In this document: positions 1-8,886 of the stretch, piece by piece
Position numbering within the stretch: the first letter of the stretch is position 1
How the letters are laid out: each line of letters opens with the position of its first letter
NCBI RefSeq assembly: GCF_900454685.1
Contig: NZ_UATM01000032.1
Location: 1,116,001-1,180,000 of the forward strand
Direction: 5' to 3'
Source: Peptoniphilus harei
GTDB lineage: Bacteria; Bacillota; Clostridia; Tissierellales; Peptoniphilaceae
DNA: 64,000 nucleotides
The notes under the pieces: generated by a model
Seen by the model: only the letters and a program-made list of their open reading frames with translations
Told to the model about the DNA's origin: nothing
The model's database searches: none
Position numbers and translations under genes: made by a program

Positions 1-167
1 GCAGGATTTAGAATTTTTATCTTCTCATCAAGAAAACCAATTAAAAGACTCTCTGAATTTTCTAGTACAAAGGACTTGATACTTAGAACTTCTTCCGTAA
101 TCTTATCTGTGTAAACAAAAGTTTTGGGAAGCTTATAAGCTTCATCTATTTTAATTTCAAAATCCAT
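1..167 (-). CDS. LytTR-type DNA-binding regulator, N-terminal part only
   Basis: The reading frame starts at an ATG at 165-167 behind a good ribosome site (AAGGAGGTCA on the minus strand) and runs off the left edge; about 55 residues are visible. The N-terminus (MDFEIKIDEAYKLPKTFVYT, then DKITEEV) resembles the pre-domain of small stand-alone LytTR regulators, whose DNA-binding domain would lie outside the window. Those proteins often control themselves and a neighbouring membrane protein. The upstream region carries two direct repeats with the 21-bp period typical of LytTR sites, which supports the call. The family assignment comes from pattern memory of a short N-terminus, so it is moderate. 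Confidence 0.6.
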   Translation of the reverse strand, partial: MDFEIKIDEAYKLPKTFVYTDKITEEVLSIKSFVLENSESLLIGFLDEKIKILNP

Positions 168-187
168 ATGTGACCTCCTTTACTTAT

Positions 188-255
188 AATATAAACCATG
201 AGAAGAAAAAGTAAATAAATCTCAGCTAAGTGGTCAAAATTTTTATATAAGTGGT
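188..255 (-). promoter_or_regulatory. Promoter and LytTR-like direct repeats upstream of the LytTR gene
   Basis: On the minus strand ACCACTTA occurs twice (complement of 248-255 and 227-234), starts 21 bp apart, i.e. two helical turns. Downstream lie TTTACT (210-215) and TATATT (188-193) with a 16-bp spacer, then the ribosome site. Paired direct repeats about two turns apart just upstream of a -35 box are typical of LytTR activators, so this is probably an autoregulatory site. Confidence 0.5.
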
Positions 256-256
256 A

Positions 257-287
257 AAAGAAAAAGTGTAGGAATGTTCCTACACTT
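257..287 (-). terminator. Terminator of the hotdog-fold gene
   Basis: The arms at 264-274 and 277-287 are perfect complements (AAGTGTAGGAA and TTCCTACACTT), and the minus strand continues into TTTTTCTTTT. The hairpin overlaps the stop codon of the upstream gene. Confidence 0.8.
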
Positions 288-663
288 AATCTAATAAAAT
301 TCCTTTTAAAATTCCATGAAGAAGATGGTCGCCATTTTCGTCATAGACATCGGAAGTTATATCAATAAAATTTTTGCCATTTTTATTTTCGATATTGTCA
401 ACTACATTAATACTTTTGATTTTTCTTCCTGTATATGCTTTTTTCAAAAAATCAAATTCCATCCTATACATCAAAATATCGTAATCGCCACCAATTTTAT
501 TGGTAAGACTTGCTGTCAGAAGACCTTGCAAAAGATATTCGCCCTTGTCGTTGGGACTTTCGTGGTGCTTGCCCCAAAAGTTAGCATTTTCTGCATAGTC
601 CTTCAGGTCCTTCTCAGTAAAAACTCTTTCGTAAATAACTTCATCGCCTTTATTTAATCTCAT
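286..663 (-). CDS. MaoC-like hotdog-fold protein
   Basis: A 125-residue protein whose pattern (an EKDLKDYAE helix, a central hydrophobic helix around GLLTASLTNKIGG, then strands ending near the C-terminus) fits a single hotdog domain of the MaoC dehydratase/thioesterase type. The canonical MaoC Asp/His catalytic pair is not evident (the segment after the first helix is NANFWGKHHESPNDKGEY), so it may act on another acyl thioester or bind without catalysis. The start at 661-663 follows GAGGTGTT, which lies inside a long inverted repeat shared with the divergent gene. No pathway can be assigned. Confidence 0.5.
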   Translation of the reverse strand: MRLNKGDEVIYERVFTEKDLKDYAENANFWGKHHESPNDKGEYLLQGLLTASLTNKIGGDYDILMYRMEFDFLKKAYTGRKIKSINVVDNIENKNGKNFIDITSDVYDENGDHLLHGILKGILLD

Positions 664-666
664 AAT

Positions 667-730
667 AACACCTCAATTATAATATACCCAATAATTAAAT
701 TAAATTTGGGTATATTATAATTGAGGTGTT
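667..730. repeat. Perfect 24-bp inverted repeat carrying both divergent ribosome sites
   Basis: Positions 667-690 and 707-730 are exact reverse complements separated by 16 AT-only bases. Each arm holds a GAGGTGTT ribosome site and an AT block containing TATATT/TATAAT, so the two divergent genes start from mirror-image initiation regions. A -10 at TATATT (711-716 for the + gene) would give a leader of only about ten bases. Confidence 0.85.
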
Positions 731-733
731 AAA

Positions 734-1255
734 ATGAAGAAAATTTTATTATACGGACTTGACAGTGAAAAAACAAAAATCACTGAAGAAGTTGCAAGTG
801 AATTTGGAATTGAATTAAATAAAATAAATGAGGAAAATTTAGAAGAAAAAGTTGGAAAACTTTTTGAAGAAGATTTAAGCAAGAATGAAGTACTAGAAGC
901 TGAAGAAAAGCTTATGGTTTTATCAGACATGGATAGGGAAGAGCTGCGTGACTTCCTATTAGGTCTTAAGGGCAAGGGAGTCATGGTAGACCACAAGTGC
1001 GTCCTTACAAAGACTAATGCAGAATGGACCTTTGGATTTTTAATGGGACACATTGCTGATGAACACAGGGTGGTTACAAAATTTAGAGAACTTGGTGGAC
1101 TTGTAAAGATTGCCCTTGATAAACTTGAAAAAGAAGCTGACCAAGACTTGAAAAAACTTGTGGATAGGGCAATGGAAAATAGAGACAGAGAACTTGACGA
1201 AGAAAGAATTGACAAGGACATAAGAGATTTAAAAGATAGATTAAATATAAAATAA
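734..1255 (+). CDS. DUF3783 domain protein
   Basis: A 173-residue, highly charged cytoplasmic protein. The central part, including LMVLSDMDREELRDFLLGL, then VMVDHKCVLTKTNAEWTFG, matches the DUF3783 family, small proteins of unknown role in anaerobic Firmicutes. The C-terminal 50 residues are a basic/acidic helix likely to form a coiled coil. It is transcribed away from the hotdog gene and followed by its own terminator, so it is monocistronic. The start is fixed by GAGGTGTT six bases upstream. No biochemical function is known to me. Confidence 0.7.
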   Translation: MKKILLYGLDSEKTKITEEVASEFGIELNKINEENLEEKVGKLFEEDLSKNEVLEAEEKLMVLSDMDREELRDFLLGLKGKGVMVDHKCVLTKTNAEWTFGFLMGHIADEHRVVTKFRELGGLVKIALDKLEKEADQDLKKLVDRAMENRDRELDEERIDKDIRDLKDRLNIK

Positions 1256-1260
1256 ATTTA

Positions 1261-1292
1261 AACCCAGAAGCTTTTCTGGGTTATTTTTATGA
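1261..1292 (+). terminator. Terminator after the DUF3783 gene
   Basis: AACCCAGA / TCTGGGTT stem (1261-1282) followed by ATTTTTAT. Confidence 0.8.
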
Positions 1293-1399
1293 ATTTAATT
1301 AAGAGCTAAAAATTAAATAAGTTATAGCTTAAAGCAATAACTTTAAATTTTTATAAGATATCTAGGAAGAAAATCCCTAACAGATATTTCATAAAACAT

Positions 1400-1441
1400 A
1401 AAAAAATAAAACCTCGATGTATTAATTACACCGAGGTTTTT
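1400..1441 (-). terminator. Terminator after carB
   Basis: Stem AAAACCTCG (1408-1416) with CGAGGTTTT (1432-1440); the minus strand continues into TTTT-A-TTTTTT. The plus strand also has a short T run, so it may work in both directions. Confidence 0.75.
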
Positions 1442-1463
1442 TAAGCTTTATAAATTTTTAAAA

Positions 1464-4400
1464 TTAAAATTCTGTTATGTCATAGATATCCATGTTTTCT
1501 TCATGGAATTTTTTATTCTTAACTGCTACTCTTGCTGCTAATGTGTCAAGTGATGTCACTATGTCGATGCCATATTCTGTAGCCATTCTTCTAATTTTAA
1601 AGCCATCTCTTGTTGAATCGCCACCCTTTGTTGGAGTGTTAACTACAAGGTCGATTTCACCGTTTCTTATTACATCAAGGATATTTGGTCTTGGGTCATT
1701 GATTTTGCCAACTTCCTTGGCTTCGATTCCAGCTTCTTTTAAGAATTTACAAGTTCCCTTAGTTGCTACAATCTTGTAACCCATATCTTGCATTGTCTTT
1801 GCAATTCCTAAAAATTCTTCCTTGTCATTGTCATTAATTGTTGCAAGCACACGTGATGCATTGTCTTCTATTGCAGATCCTCCTGCTAGGAAGCCTTTGA
1901 AAAGTGCTTCGTCAATGTCTTTTCCAACTCCAAGGACTTCTCCAGTAGATTTCATTTCAGGTCCAAGAGAAATTTCTACCCTGTTAAGTTTTGACATGGA
2001 GAAAACTGGAACTTTAACAGCCATTAATTTTGGTTCTTTGTAAATGCCTGTGCCATAAGAAAGGTCAGCTAATTTTTCGCCGAGCATTGTCTTTGTTGCA
2101 AGGTCCACTATAGGAACTCCAGAAACCTTTGAGATATAAGGAACTGTTCTTGATGCACGAGGGTTTACTTCTATGATATAAAGTTCATTTTTGTATTCAA
2201 TGAATTGGATGTTGATCATGCCCTTAACGTGTAGTGCCTTGGCAATTTTCTTTGTGTAATCTAAAATTTTATCTTTGATTTCATTTGAGATGTTAATGCT
2301 TGGATAAATTGTGATTGAGTCACCAGAGTGAACTCCAGCTCTTTCAAGGTGTTCCATAATTCCTGGTATCAATACATCTTCGCCATCTGATATAGCATCA
2401 ACTTCAATTTCACGACCCACTAGGTATTTGTCAATTAGGACAGGATTAATTGCATCTCTTTCAAAGGCACCCTTTAGGTAAGTTACAAGACTTTCTTCGT
2501 CGTAAGTTATTTGCATACCTTGGCCACCTAGTACATAGGATGGTCTAACAAGTAGTGGATAACCAAGTTCTTTTGCAACTTCAAGACCTTCCTTGATATT
2601 GAAGACTCCGTGTCCCTTAGGTCTATTGATTTTTAATTCTTCGAGCATTTCGTCAAATTTTTCTCTATCTTCAGCCCTGTCAATGTCTTCGAAGTCAGTT
2701 CCAAAGATATTTACCTTTTGATCGTGAAGGTATTTTGCAAGTTTAATTGCAGTTTGGCCACCAAAGGCAAGGATAACTCCCATTGGTTTTTCTGTGTCAA
2801 TAATTGATTTTACTTCTTCTTCAGTAAGTGGTTCAAAGTAAAGTTTGTCTGATGTATCAAAGTCAGTTGAAACAGTTTCTGGGTTGTTATTTATAGTAAT
2901 TGTTTCGATTCCCATCTTAATAAGAGCTTTGATTGCATGAACACTGCAGTAGTCAAACTCAATTCCTTGACCAATTCTTATTGGACCAGATCCAATTACA
3001 ATTATTTTTTTCTTGTCAGAGATAATATTTTCGTCTGTCTTTTCATAAGTTGAGTAGTAGTAAGCACCATTTTTTCTAAATGGAGAAGTATCTACTCTTC
3101 TGTAGTTTGGAAGAATATTGTTCTCTTGACGAAGGTCAACAACTTCATCTATATCAACGCCAAGTGCTGATGCAATAGTCTTGTCAGAAAAACCTAATTT
3201 CTTTAACTTAGTCAATTCTTCTGGAGTTATTGTATCTAGACTTAAGTTTTTAAGCTTTTCTTCTTCACGAACAATTCTTTCGATTTTTTCTAAGAAGTAA
3301 AGGTCAATGCCAGTTATGTCGTGAATCATTTCTATAGAAAGTCCACGTCTAATTATTTCTGCAACGTCGAATAGTCTTTCATCGTCAGGGAATTTTATTC
3401 TCTTCTTTAATTCTTCGGTAGTTCTTTCTTCAGAGAACTTTGATTCAAGAGAGAATTTGGAAATTTCAAGAGATCTTATACCCTTTAGTAGAGCTTCTTC
3501 AAAGGATGAACCAATGGACATAATTTCACCAGTTGCCATCATCTTTGTACCAAGTTTTCTGTTGGCAAACTTGAACTTGTCAAAAGGCCATTTAGGGATT
3601 TTAACAACTACATAGTTACATTTTGGTTCGTAGTTTTCAATAGTTTCGCCAGTAGTTTCGTTTTGGATTTCATTTAGGTTTAGGCCAAGGGCAATCTTTG
3701 TTGCAATCCTTGCTATTGGATAGCCTGTTGCCTTTGATGCAAGAGCTGATGAACGAGAAACTCTTGGGTTAATTTCAATAATTGCATAGTCAAGTGTTTC
3801 TGGATTTAGGGCAAGTTGTACGTTACAAGCACCAACAACATTTACACTTTCTACTATATTAAGGGCAGATTTTTTTAACTTAGCTAGAACATCTTTATCA
3901 AGACTTTGGCAAGGAGCAACAACTATGGAGTCGCCTGTGTGAACCCCAACTGGGTCTACATTTTCCATGTCACATACAATTATCTTTTCGCCAGCAGAAT
4001 CTCTAATTACTTCAAATTCAATTTCCATCCAACCACGAATAGATTTTTCAAGAAGACATTCGTTTACTGGGCTAAGACTAAGTCCATGAGATAAAACTTC
4101 TTCGAGTTCTTCTTCATCATAAGCAAAGCCACCGCCAGTTCCTCCAAGAGTGTAGGCAGGTCTAACAACTAGGGGATAGCCAATTTTCTTTGCAAGTTCC
4201 TTTCCTTCTTCAAGGCTTGTTGCAATTTCAGAATCAATAATTGGTTCGCCAATTTCCTTCATTGTATTCCTAAAAATATCCCTGTCTTCGCCCTTTTTGA
4301 TGGCTTCTATGTCAGTACCAATAATTTTTATTCCATATTTTTTTAGGATTCCACGTTTGTCTAGTTCAAGTGTCATGTTGAGACCAGTTTGTCCACCCAT

Positions 4401-4667
4401 ACCGGCAATTAATGAGTCAGGTCTTTCTTTTTCTATAATTTTTTCTATAAAAGAAATTGTAATTGGTTCGATGTAAATTTTATCGGCAACACCCTTGTCT
4501 GTCATAATAGTAGCAGGATTTGAATTTACAAGAACAGTTTCAACTCCGTTTTTCTTTAGGGTTTCACAAGCTTGTGTACCTGAGTAGTCAAACTCTGCAG
4601 CCTGGCCTATGACAATGGGACCAGAACCTATTACTAGTGTCTTCTTAATTGAATTATCTCTTGGCAT
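1464..4667 (-). CDS. carB: Carbamoyl-phosphate synthase large subunit
   Basis: At 1067 residues this is the normal length for CarB. It makes carbamoyl phosphate from bicarbonate, two ATP and ammonia delivered by the small subunit, for pyrimidine and arginine synthesis. The two homologous ATP-grasp halves are both visible: the first opens with [17 protein letters not shown] near residue 14 and the second with [15 protein letters not shown] near residue 555. The last 130 residues form the MGS-like allosteric domain ([19 protein letters not shown]), the usual site for UMP and ornithine control. The small subunit carA is not adjacent, so it must be elsewhere or encoded upstream of a different unit. 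A promoter and a candidate attenuator precede the gene. Confidence 0.97.
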   Translation of the reverse strand: MPRDNSIKKTLVIGSGPIVIGQAAEFDYSGTQACETLKKNGVETVLVNSNPATIMTDKGVADKIYIEPITISFIEKIIEKERPDSLIAGMGGQTGLNMTLELDKRGILKKYGIKIIGTDIEAIKKGEDRDIFRNTMKEIGEPIIDSEIATSLEEGKELAKKIGYPLVVRPAYTLGGTGGGFAYDEEELEEVLSHGLSLSPVNECLLEKSIRGWMEIEFEVIRDSAGEKIIVCDMENVDPVGVHTGDSIVVAPCQSLDKDVLAKLKKSALNIVESVNVVGACNVQLALNPETLDYAIIEINPRVSRSSALASKATGYPIARIATKIALGLNLNEIQNETTGETIENYEPKCNYVVVKIPKWPFDKFKFANRKLGTKMMATGEIMSIGSSFEEALLKGIRSLEISKFSLESKFSEERTTEELKKRIKFPDDERLFDVAEIIRRGLSIEMIHDITGIDLYFLEKIERIVREEEKLKNLSLDTITPEELTKLKKLGFSDKTIASALGVDIDEVVDLRQENNILPNYRRVDTSPFRKNGAYYYSTYEKTDENIISDKKKIIVIGSGPIRIGQGIEFDYCSVHAIKALIKMGIETITINNNPETVSTDFDTSDKLYFEPLTEEEVKSIIDTEKPMGVILAFGGQTAIKLAKYLHDQKVNIFGTDFEDIDRAEDREKFDEMLEELKINRPKGHGVFNIKEGLEVAKELGYPLLVRPSYVLGGQGMQITYDEESLVTYLKGAFERDAINPVLIDKYLVGREIEVDAISDGEDVLIPGIMEHLERAGVHSGDSITIYPSINISNEIKDKILDYTKKIAKALHVKGMINIQFIEYKNELYIIEVNPRASRTVPYISKVSGVPIVDLATKTMLGEKLADLSYGTGIYKEPKLMAVKVPVFSMSKLNRVEISLGPEMKSTGEVLGVGKDIDEALFKGFLAGGSAIEDNASRVLATINDNDKEEFLGIAKTMQDMGYKIVATKGTCKFLKEAGIEAKEVGKINDPRPNILDVIRNGEIDLVVNTPTKGGDSTRDGFKIRRMATEYGIDIVTSLDTLAARVAVKNKKFHEENMDIYDITEF

Positions 4668-4741
4668 TTTTTTCTCCTTTTTCCAAATAAAAGATCAAAC
4701 ATTCTTAAAAATGGGCAAAAAAAATTTAGGTCATTAAATTT

Positions 4742-4846
4742 GCTCAAAAAAAAATCATGCACAAGGACATGATTTTACTCAGTCCTTGGACTGATTTTCT
4801 ATTTTTTTATCTTTATTATTAAATCACTTTTTGGAAACAATTGCAA
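4742..4846 (-). promoter_or_regulatory. carB promoter and candidate transcription attenuator
   Basis: On the minus strand, TTGCAA (4841-4846) and TTTAAT (4818-4823) have an exact 17-bp spacer, giving a start near 4811. The leader then forms a small hairpin (4780-4793, CAGTCC/GGACTG) and a terminator hairpin (arms 4768-4776 and 4751-4759, AAAATCATG/CATGATTTT) followed by eight Us. The first hairpin contains CAAGGAC, exactly complementary to GTCCTTG in the terminator loop, so an alternative fold exists. It does not match the PyrR consensus or a T-box. Confidence 0.55.
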
Positions 4847-5299
4847 GAACTTTTTTTGAAATTTTAAAATTTATATTGAACTTACTTATTAAACTTGTTA
4901 GAAACTTCTACAAGTCTTCTTGCTTGGAATCTTACTCAATGATATATCAGCTAATTATTTTGAAATAATGTCTCTTTTATTATTAATATAATATCAATAA
5001 TTTATTACTCTTAATTAATAAGTTACCCGTAAATGCATATAGAAACATAAAAAATTTAAAACAGTAAAAGTAGATAAAATATAATAAATTATAAAGACGG
5101 AAAAATATTCTAAGTCACAAAAAAACATAAAGTCACAAAAAAATATGAAGTCATAAAAATTTATCAAGTCATAGAATTTTATAGACTTATAGAAAATTAT
5201 AAACGTGGTAGAAATTTGTTAAGTCGAAGGAAAATATTATGGGTGAAGGTCTTGGTAAGTGACATAAACAAAACTGTTAAAATTATTTCAAATTTATTG
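4847..5299. other. AT-rich intergenic region without a gene
   Basis: I see no reading frame with a ribosome site on either strand. The right half contains the degenerate 18-bp array described separately. The left half is AT-rich sequence without clear structure. Confidence 0.6.
5112..5241. repeat. Degenerate ~18-bp tandem array, copy 1
   Basis: Seven units of 17-21 bp start at 5112, 5129, 5148, 5166, 5183, 5201 and 5221. They share a consensus close to AAGTCATAAAAATTTATG. The same unit recurs at 40255-40380. There are no spacers between units, so this is not a CRISPR array. Confidence 0.6.
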
Positions 5300-5305
5300 T
5301 ATAAT
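5300..5305 (+). promoter_or_regulatory. -10 box of the cell-wall polysaccharide operon
   Basis: A perfect TATAAT lies 23 bases before the GT4 start codon; the -35 (TTAAAA at 5277-5282, 17-bp spacer) is poor, suggesting an activator or a weak promoter. Confidence 0.45.
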
Positions 5306-5328
5306 GAATTAGATAAGGAGGAGAAGTT

Positions 5329-6465
5329 ATGAGAAAAGTTCTCCATTTAATTAGTGGCGGCGACACAGGTGGTGCAAAGACTCACATCTTCACCCTGATG
5401 AAGGGCCTTAGTGGAAAGGTAGATACAAAAATTATCTGCTTTATTAAAGACACCTTTTACGAGGAAGCTAAGGAAAGAGGCATAAACATAGAAGTCTATC
5501 CACAGGAAAAGAGGTCAGACCTTTCAGTCGTTTCTAAATTAAGTGACGAAATAAATAAGGGCAAGTATGATTTAGTCCACGCTCATGGAGCGCGAGCTAA
5601 TTTTATTTGCATGTTTTTAAAAAAGAAAATAAGTATCCCCATGGTCACAACAGTTCACTCAGACTACAAGCTTGACTTTAAGGATTCTTTTTACAAAAAT
5701 TTGATTTACACGACTTTAAATAAGATGTCTCTAAAGAAATTTGACCATTATATTTGTGTAAGTGACAATTTTAAAAAAATGCTAGTAGATAGGGGCTTTG
5801 ATAGGGAAAAAATTCACGTTCTTTACAATGGCATAGACACAGAGGAAAAAATTGACCATGATCCCAAGACTGCTTTCTTGGAAAAGCACAAGGTTAATTA
5901 CAACGGTGAACTCTTAGTTGGTATTGCTGCAAGGTTAGATAAGGTCAAGGACCACGAAACCTTTATAAAGGCTTGCAATGAAACCCTAAAGGTAAATCCA
6001 GATATAATTTTCTTAATAGCAGGAGAGGGAGAGGAAAAGAAAAATTTACAAGAGATGGCAAGGTCCTATGGAATAGAAAAAAATATTTATTTCTTAGGCT
6101 TTGTAAGGGACAAGTATTCTTTCTTCAATGCTATTGATATAAATGTCTTGACTAGTTTATCAGAGTCTTTCCCTTATGTGATACTTGAGGCAGCTCTCTT
6201 AAATGTGCCTACAGTTTCCACAAAGACTGGTGGTATACCTGAGATAATAAAAGACGATTACACTGGATACTTATTCCCAGTGGGCAATTATAAGTCTCTT
6301 TCAAGATATATCCTAGACCTTTATAACAAGAGGGACAAGCTAAAGGAATTGGGAGAAAACATAAGGAAAGAAGTTATAGAAAATTATTCTCATGAATCTA
6401 TGGGAAATAGACAAACAGAAATTTACGAAGAAATATTAAGGGGAGGAAAAAATGAAGATAATTGA
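5329..6465 (+). CDS. Family 4 glycosyltransferase
   Basis: A 378-residue GT-B glycosyltransferase. The N-terminal domain starts with HLISGGDTGGAKTHIFTLMK, the donor-nucleotide side has GIAARLDKVKDHETFIKA near residue 197, and the EX7E motif ESFPYVILE followed by TGGIPEII is near residues 285-310. These are hallmarks of GT4 enzymes, which transfer a sugar from a nucleotide-sugar with retention. There is no membrane segment, so it acts at the inner face of the membrane. It opens a run of five overlapping or nearly contiguous genes ending in CsaB, so the product is probably part of a secondary cell-wall polysaccharide. Donor and acceptor cannot be read from the sequence. Confidence 0.85.
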   Translation: MRKVLHLISGGDTGGAKTHIFTLMKGLSGKVDTKIICFIKDTFYEEAKERGINIEVYPQEKRSDLSVVSKLSDEINKGKYDLVHAHGARANFICMFLKKKISIPMVTTVHSDYKLDFKDSFYKNLIYTTLNKMSLKKFDHYICVSDNFKKMLVDRGFDREKIHVLYNGIDTEEKIDHDPKTAFLEKHKVNYNGELLVGIAARLDKVKDHETFIKACNETLKVNPDIIFLIAGEGEEKKNLQEMARSYGIEKNIYFLGFVRDKYSFFNAIDINVLTSLSESFPYVILEAALLNVPTVSTKTGGIPEIIKDDYTGYLFPVGNYKSLSRYILDLYNKRDKLKELGENIRKEVIENYSHESMGNRQTEIYEEILRGGKNEDN

Positions 6466-6940
6466 CAAAAAGGGCAGACTTTTTGGCTTAATTAATATAA
6501 TTGACTTATTAGTAATTGTATTACTGATTGCACTTGTTGCTGTAGGAGCAAAGAGATTTGGAAATAAGGGACCTGTTGGTGAAGTAACAACTAAAAAAGG
6601 AGTTATTACTGCAGAAGTTAAGGATGTTAGAGATGTAACTGCAAACAACATTAAAGTTGGAGACCCAATCTACGATTACGATAAGGGAACTTACCTTGGT
6701 AAAATTGTTACTGCTGAAGTTGAACCTTACAAGGACAAGACTGAGTACCAAGGCAAATTTTACAATTCAGAAGTTCCTGACAAATACAGGGTCCTTATGA
6801 CTATTGACGCAGATGTAAAAGACACGCAAGATTTTTATCAAGTTGGCACTGAACAAGTGAGAATTGGTGCAGAGATGAGAATTAAGAACAAAAGCATCAC
6901 AACATTTATGACAATACTTGGTGTAGAAGTAAAGAACTAG
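6452..6940 (+). CDS. DUF4330 membrane-anchored protein
   Basis: A 162-residue protein with one N-terminal membrane segment (residues 13-32, INIIDLLVIVLLIALVAVGA) after a short positive start, then an extracytoplasmic domain. The overall pattern fits the DUF4330 family, which is commonly found beside exopolysaccharide and O-antigen-ligase genes; its role is unknown. It overlaps the GT4 gene by 14 bases with its ribosome site (GGGGAGG) inside that gene, implying coupled translation. Confidence 0.7.
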   Translation: MKIIDKKGRLFGLINIIDLLVIVLLIALVAVGAKRFGNKGPVGEVTTKKGVITAEVKDVRDVTANNIKVGDPIYDYDKGTYLGKIVTAEVEPYKDKTEYQGKFYNSEVPDKYRVLMTIDADVKDTQDFYQVGTEQVRIGAEMRIKNKSITTFMTILGVEVKN

Positions 6941-7489
6941 GTGATTACTATTAACTCATTAACTATAAGGTTTTTAAATAAAATCTATAGGGCCTTTAGT
7001 GAATTCTATGAAGACTCCTTTACTAAAAGAGCCCATGATTTTATAGCTAAACCAATAGAGAAAAATTTTGCAAATTCAAAAACTAAACTTGTCCTGGGAG
7101 GAGAGAAAGTTTTATTTGCAAATTCCTTTATCTATAAAGTTTATAGGGGCTTATTTAGGCTAATAGAAAGGTTTATGAATTTTCTTGGAAGGATTTTTGA
7201 GCCCTTAATAAAAAATTCCTTTTTCTTAGGGGGAGTCTTTTGGTCTCTTAATGACTTTGATGAGATTGCAGGTATTATTTCCAATATAATCTTTTATTCT
7301 GGAGTTCTAACCCTAATTATTTCTCTAATTGTAGGGGCAAAAATTATTTTTTCTATTTTATTTATAATTTTAGGAATAATTCTCTCACTATTTAAGGGAA
7401 GGTATATGGATATAATTATGGGTTCAAAGTTTTTGGAATTTTTCACAAGCTTCTTTAAATTAGATGAAGGCGGTGAAAACTGGTGGTAA
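6941..7489 (+). CDS. Putative membrane protein of the polysaccharide cluster
   Basis: A 182-residue protein beginning at a GTG directly after the DUF4330 stop. The first 100 residues are basic and amphipathic; residues about 110-155 form one or two hydrophobic segments (IISNIIFYSGVLTLIISLIV and ILFIILGIILSLF). I do not recognise the family. Its position between DUF4330 and the ligase suggests an accessory role in polymer assembly or membrane docking. Its 3' end overlaps the next start by seven bases. Confidence 0.6.
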   Translation: MITINSLTIRFLNKIYRAFSEFYEDSFTKRAHDFIAKPIEKNFANSKTKLVLGGEKVLFANSFIYKVYRGLFRLIERFMNFLGRIFEPLIKNSFFLGGVFWSLNDFDEIAGIISNIIFYSGVLTLIISLIVGAKIIFSILFIILGIILSLFKGRYMDIIMGSKFLEFFTSFFKLDEGGENWW

Positions 7490-8862
7490 AATCAAGAAAA
7501 ATTAATTTTATTTTATTGTCTGCAGTTTTCCTAAGTATCATATATTATTTTTTGGGACTTAAGTTATTTTTGGCAGCCTTTCTTGGGATAAGTGGATTGC
7601 TTTTAGTTATTTACGATATAAAAATCGGTCTATTTGCATCAGCCTTTCTTTACCCCTTTGTGCCCGATGCTTTAGGCCTAATTATGCTCTTGTCCATGGG
7701 ATTTTTTGTTTTACTTAGGACTTTCTTATACAAAGAAGAATTTAAGGTTGGGGAGAGGACAGTTCCTCTTGCAATTTTTGTATTTATTATAGTTTTCTCG
7801 ACTATAACATCAATTGATCCATCGGGTTCAGCTCGTGACTTGGCCTTAAATGCAGCAGGTATTTCCTTTTTATTTGCAATGACAAATTCCATAAAGACAA
7901 AGGGCCAGCTTAATGCCTTTATATCAACCCTACTCTTATCTGCTCTTGTAGTTGCACTACTTGGAGTTCTCCAATATTTTACTGGAGTAGAGATGAGACC
8001 AGAGTGGCTTGACACAGAAAACAACACAGACATTGCAGTGAGGGTTTACTCAGTATTTTTCAACCCAAATATTTTGGCAGAGTACCTAGTACTTATCACA
8101 CCAATTGCCGTGGGAATGACTTGGTATACAAAGAGCATGAGAAAAAAATTTCTCTTTGCAGGATCAACTGGAATACTTTTAATCTGTATTGTCATGACCC
8201 TATCAAGAGGAGGTTGGGTAGGAATAGCCCTAGCAGCCCTTGCCTTTGTATTATTAGTTGACAAGAGGTTACTTCTTCTTGGAGTGCCAATGGTCTTAGG
8301 CGGACTTGCCTTTCTTCCACAAAAAGTTGTAGATAGGATTACTTCCATAGGTTCCACAGTAGATAGTTCAAATATGTATAGGATAAAAATTTGGCAAATA
8401 ACAAGAGATGTAATTAGGGACAACATGGTTGCAGGAGTTGGTTTTGGCTACGTGCCTTTTAAGGAAACCTTTGAGAGATATATAAGGACAATGCCAATAT
8501 ATCACGCCCACAATACTTATCTTGAAGTTGCAGCAGAAATTGGCCTAATTGGATTTATATTTTTCATCCTTTTACTATTCTCAAGTTTGAAATACACTTA
8601 TGTAAACCTAGTAAAATCTCAAGACAAATATTATAAATATCTTGGAGCAGGACTTTTTGCAAGTATAATTGGCATCATGGGTCATGGACTTGTGGAACAC
8701 TTCTTATATATTCCAAGAATTATATTTACCTTCTGGATTGTGCTTGGAATAATTTTCACTGCTATAAAAGTGGAAAAACTTGAGAGAGAAGAAAGTTTAG
8801 AAGAAATAGAAAATAAAGATAATTTAAAAGAAGAAAACATAATAGAGGCAGAAACTATTTAG
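7483..8862 (+). CDS. O-antigen ligase/polymerase-like membrane protein (Wzy_C)
   Basis: A 459-residue integral membrane protein with about ten to twelve hydrophobic segments and a central outside loop, followed by the Wzy_C-type region (TLSRGGWVGIALAALAF near residue 245, then YHAHNTYLEVAAEIGLIGF near residue 345). WaaL/Wzy-type enzymes join or polymerise lipid-linked glycans on the outer face of the membrane; in a Gram-positive cell the product would be a wall polysaccharide. It begins at a GTG inside the previous gene, is co-transcribed, and ends in a highly charged cytoplasmic tail. Confidence 0.82.
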   Translation: MVKSRKINFILLSAVFLSIIYYFLGLKLFLAAFLGISGLLLVIYDIKIGLFASAFLYPFVPDALGLIMLLSMGFFVLLRTFLYKEEFKVGERTVPLAIFVFIIVFSTITSIDPSGSARDLALNAAGISFLFAMTNSIKTKGQLNAFISTLLLSALVVALLGVLQYFTGVEMRPEWLDTENNTDIAVRVYSVFFNPNILAEYLVLITPIAVGMTWYTKSMRKKFLFAGSTGILLICIVMTLSRGGWVGIALAALAFVLLVDKRLLLLGVPMVLGGLAFLPQKVVDRITSIGSTVDSSNMYRIKIWQITRDVIRDNMVAGVGFGYVPFKETFERYIRTMPIYHAHNTYLEVAAEIGLIGFIFFILLLFSSLKYTYVNLVKSQDKYYKYLGAGLFASIIGIMGHGLVEHFLYIPRIIFTFWIVLGIIFTAIKVEKLEREESLEEIENKDNLKEENIIEAETI

Positions 8863-8886
8863 AGAGTGATTAAACAGAGTGATCTT

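Noticed and set aside
715..1221. Long serine-rich reading frame on the minus strand
   Set aside because: It is the antisense of the DUF3783 gene; serine and leucine runs are what antisense of a Glu/Lys-rich AT-rich gene gives, and it lacks a ribosome site.
4742..4811. PyrR-binding attenuator or T-box for carB
   Set aside because: Neither the PyrR binding-loop consensus nor a T-box bulge or specifier structure is present; kept only as an attenuator of unknown type.
5112..5241. CRISPR array
   Set aside because: Units are 17-21 bp, contiguous, degenerate and without spacers; no cas genes occur in the window.
8866..8886. Upstream GTG start for csaB
   Set aside because: It would add seven residues not seen in the family and has no better ribosome site than the ATG at 8887.
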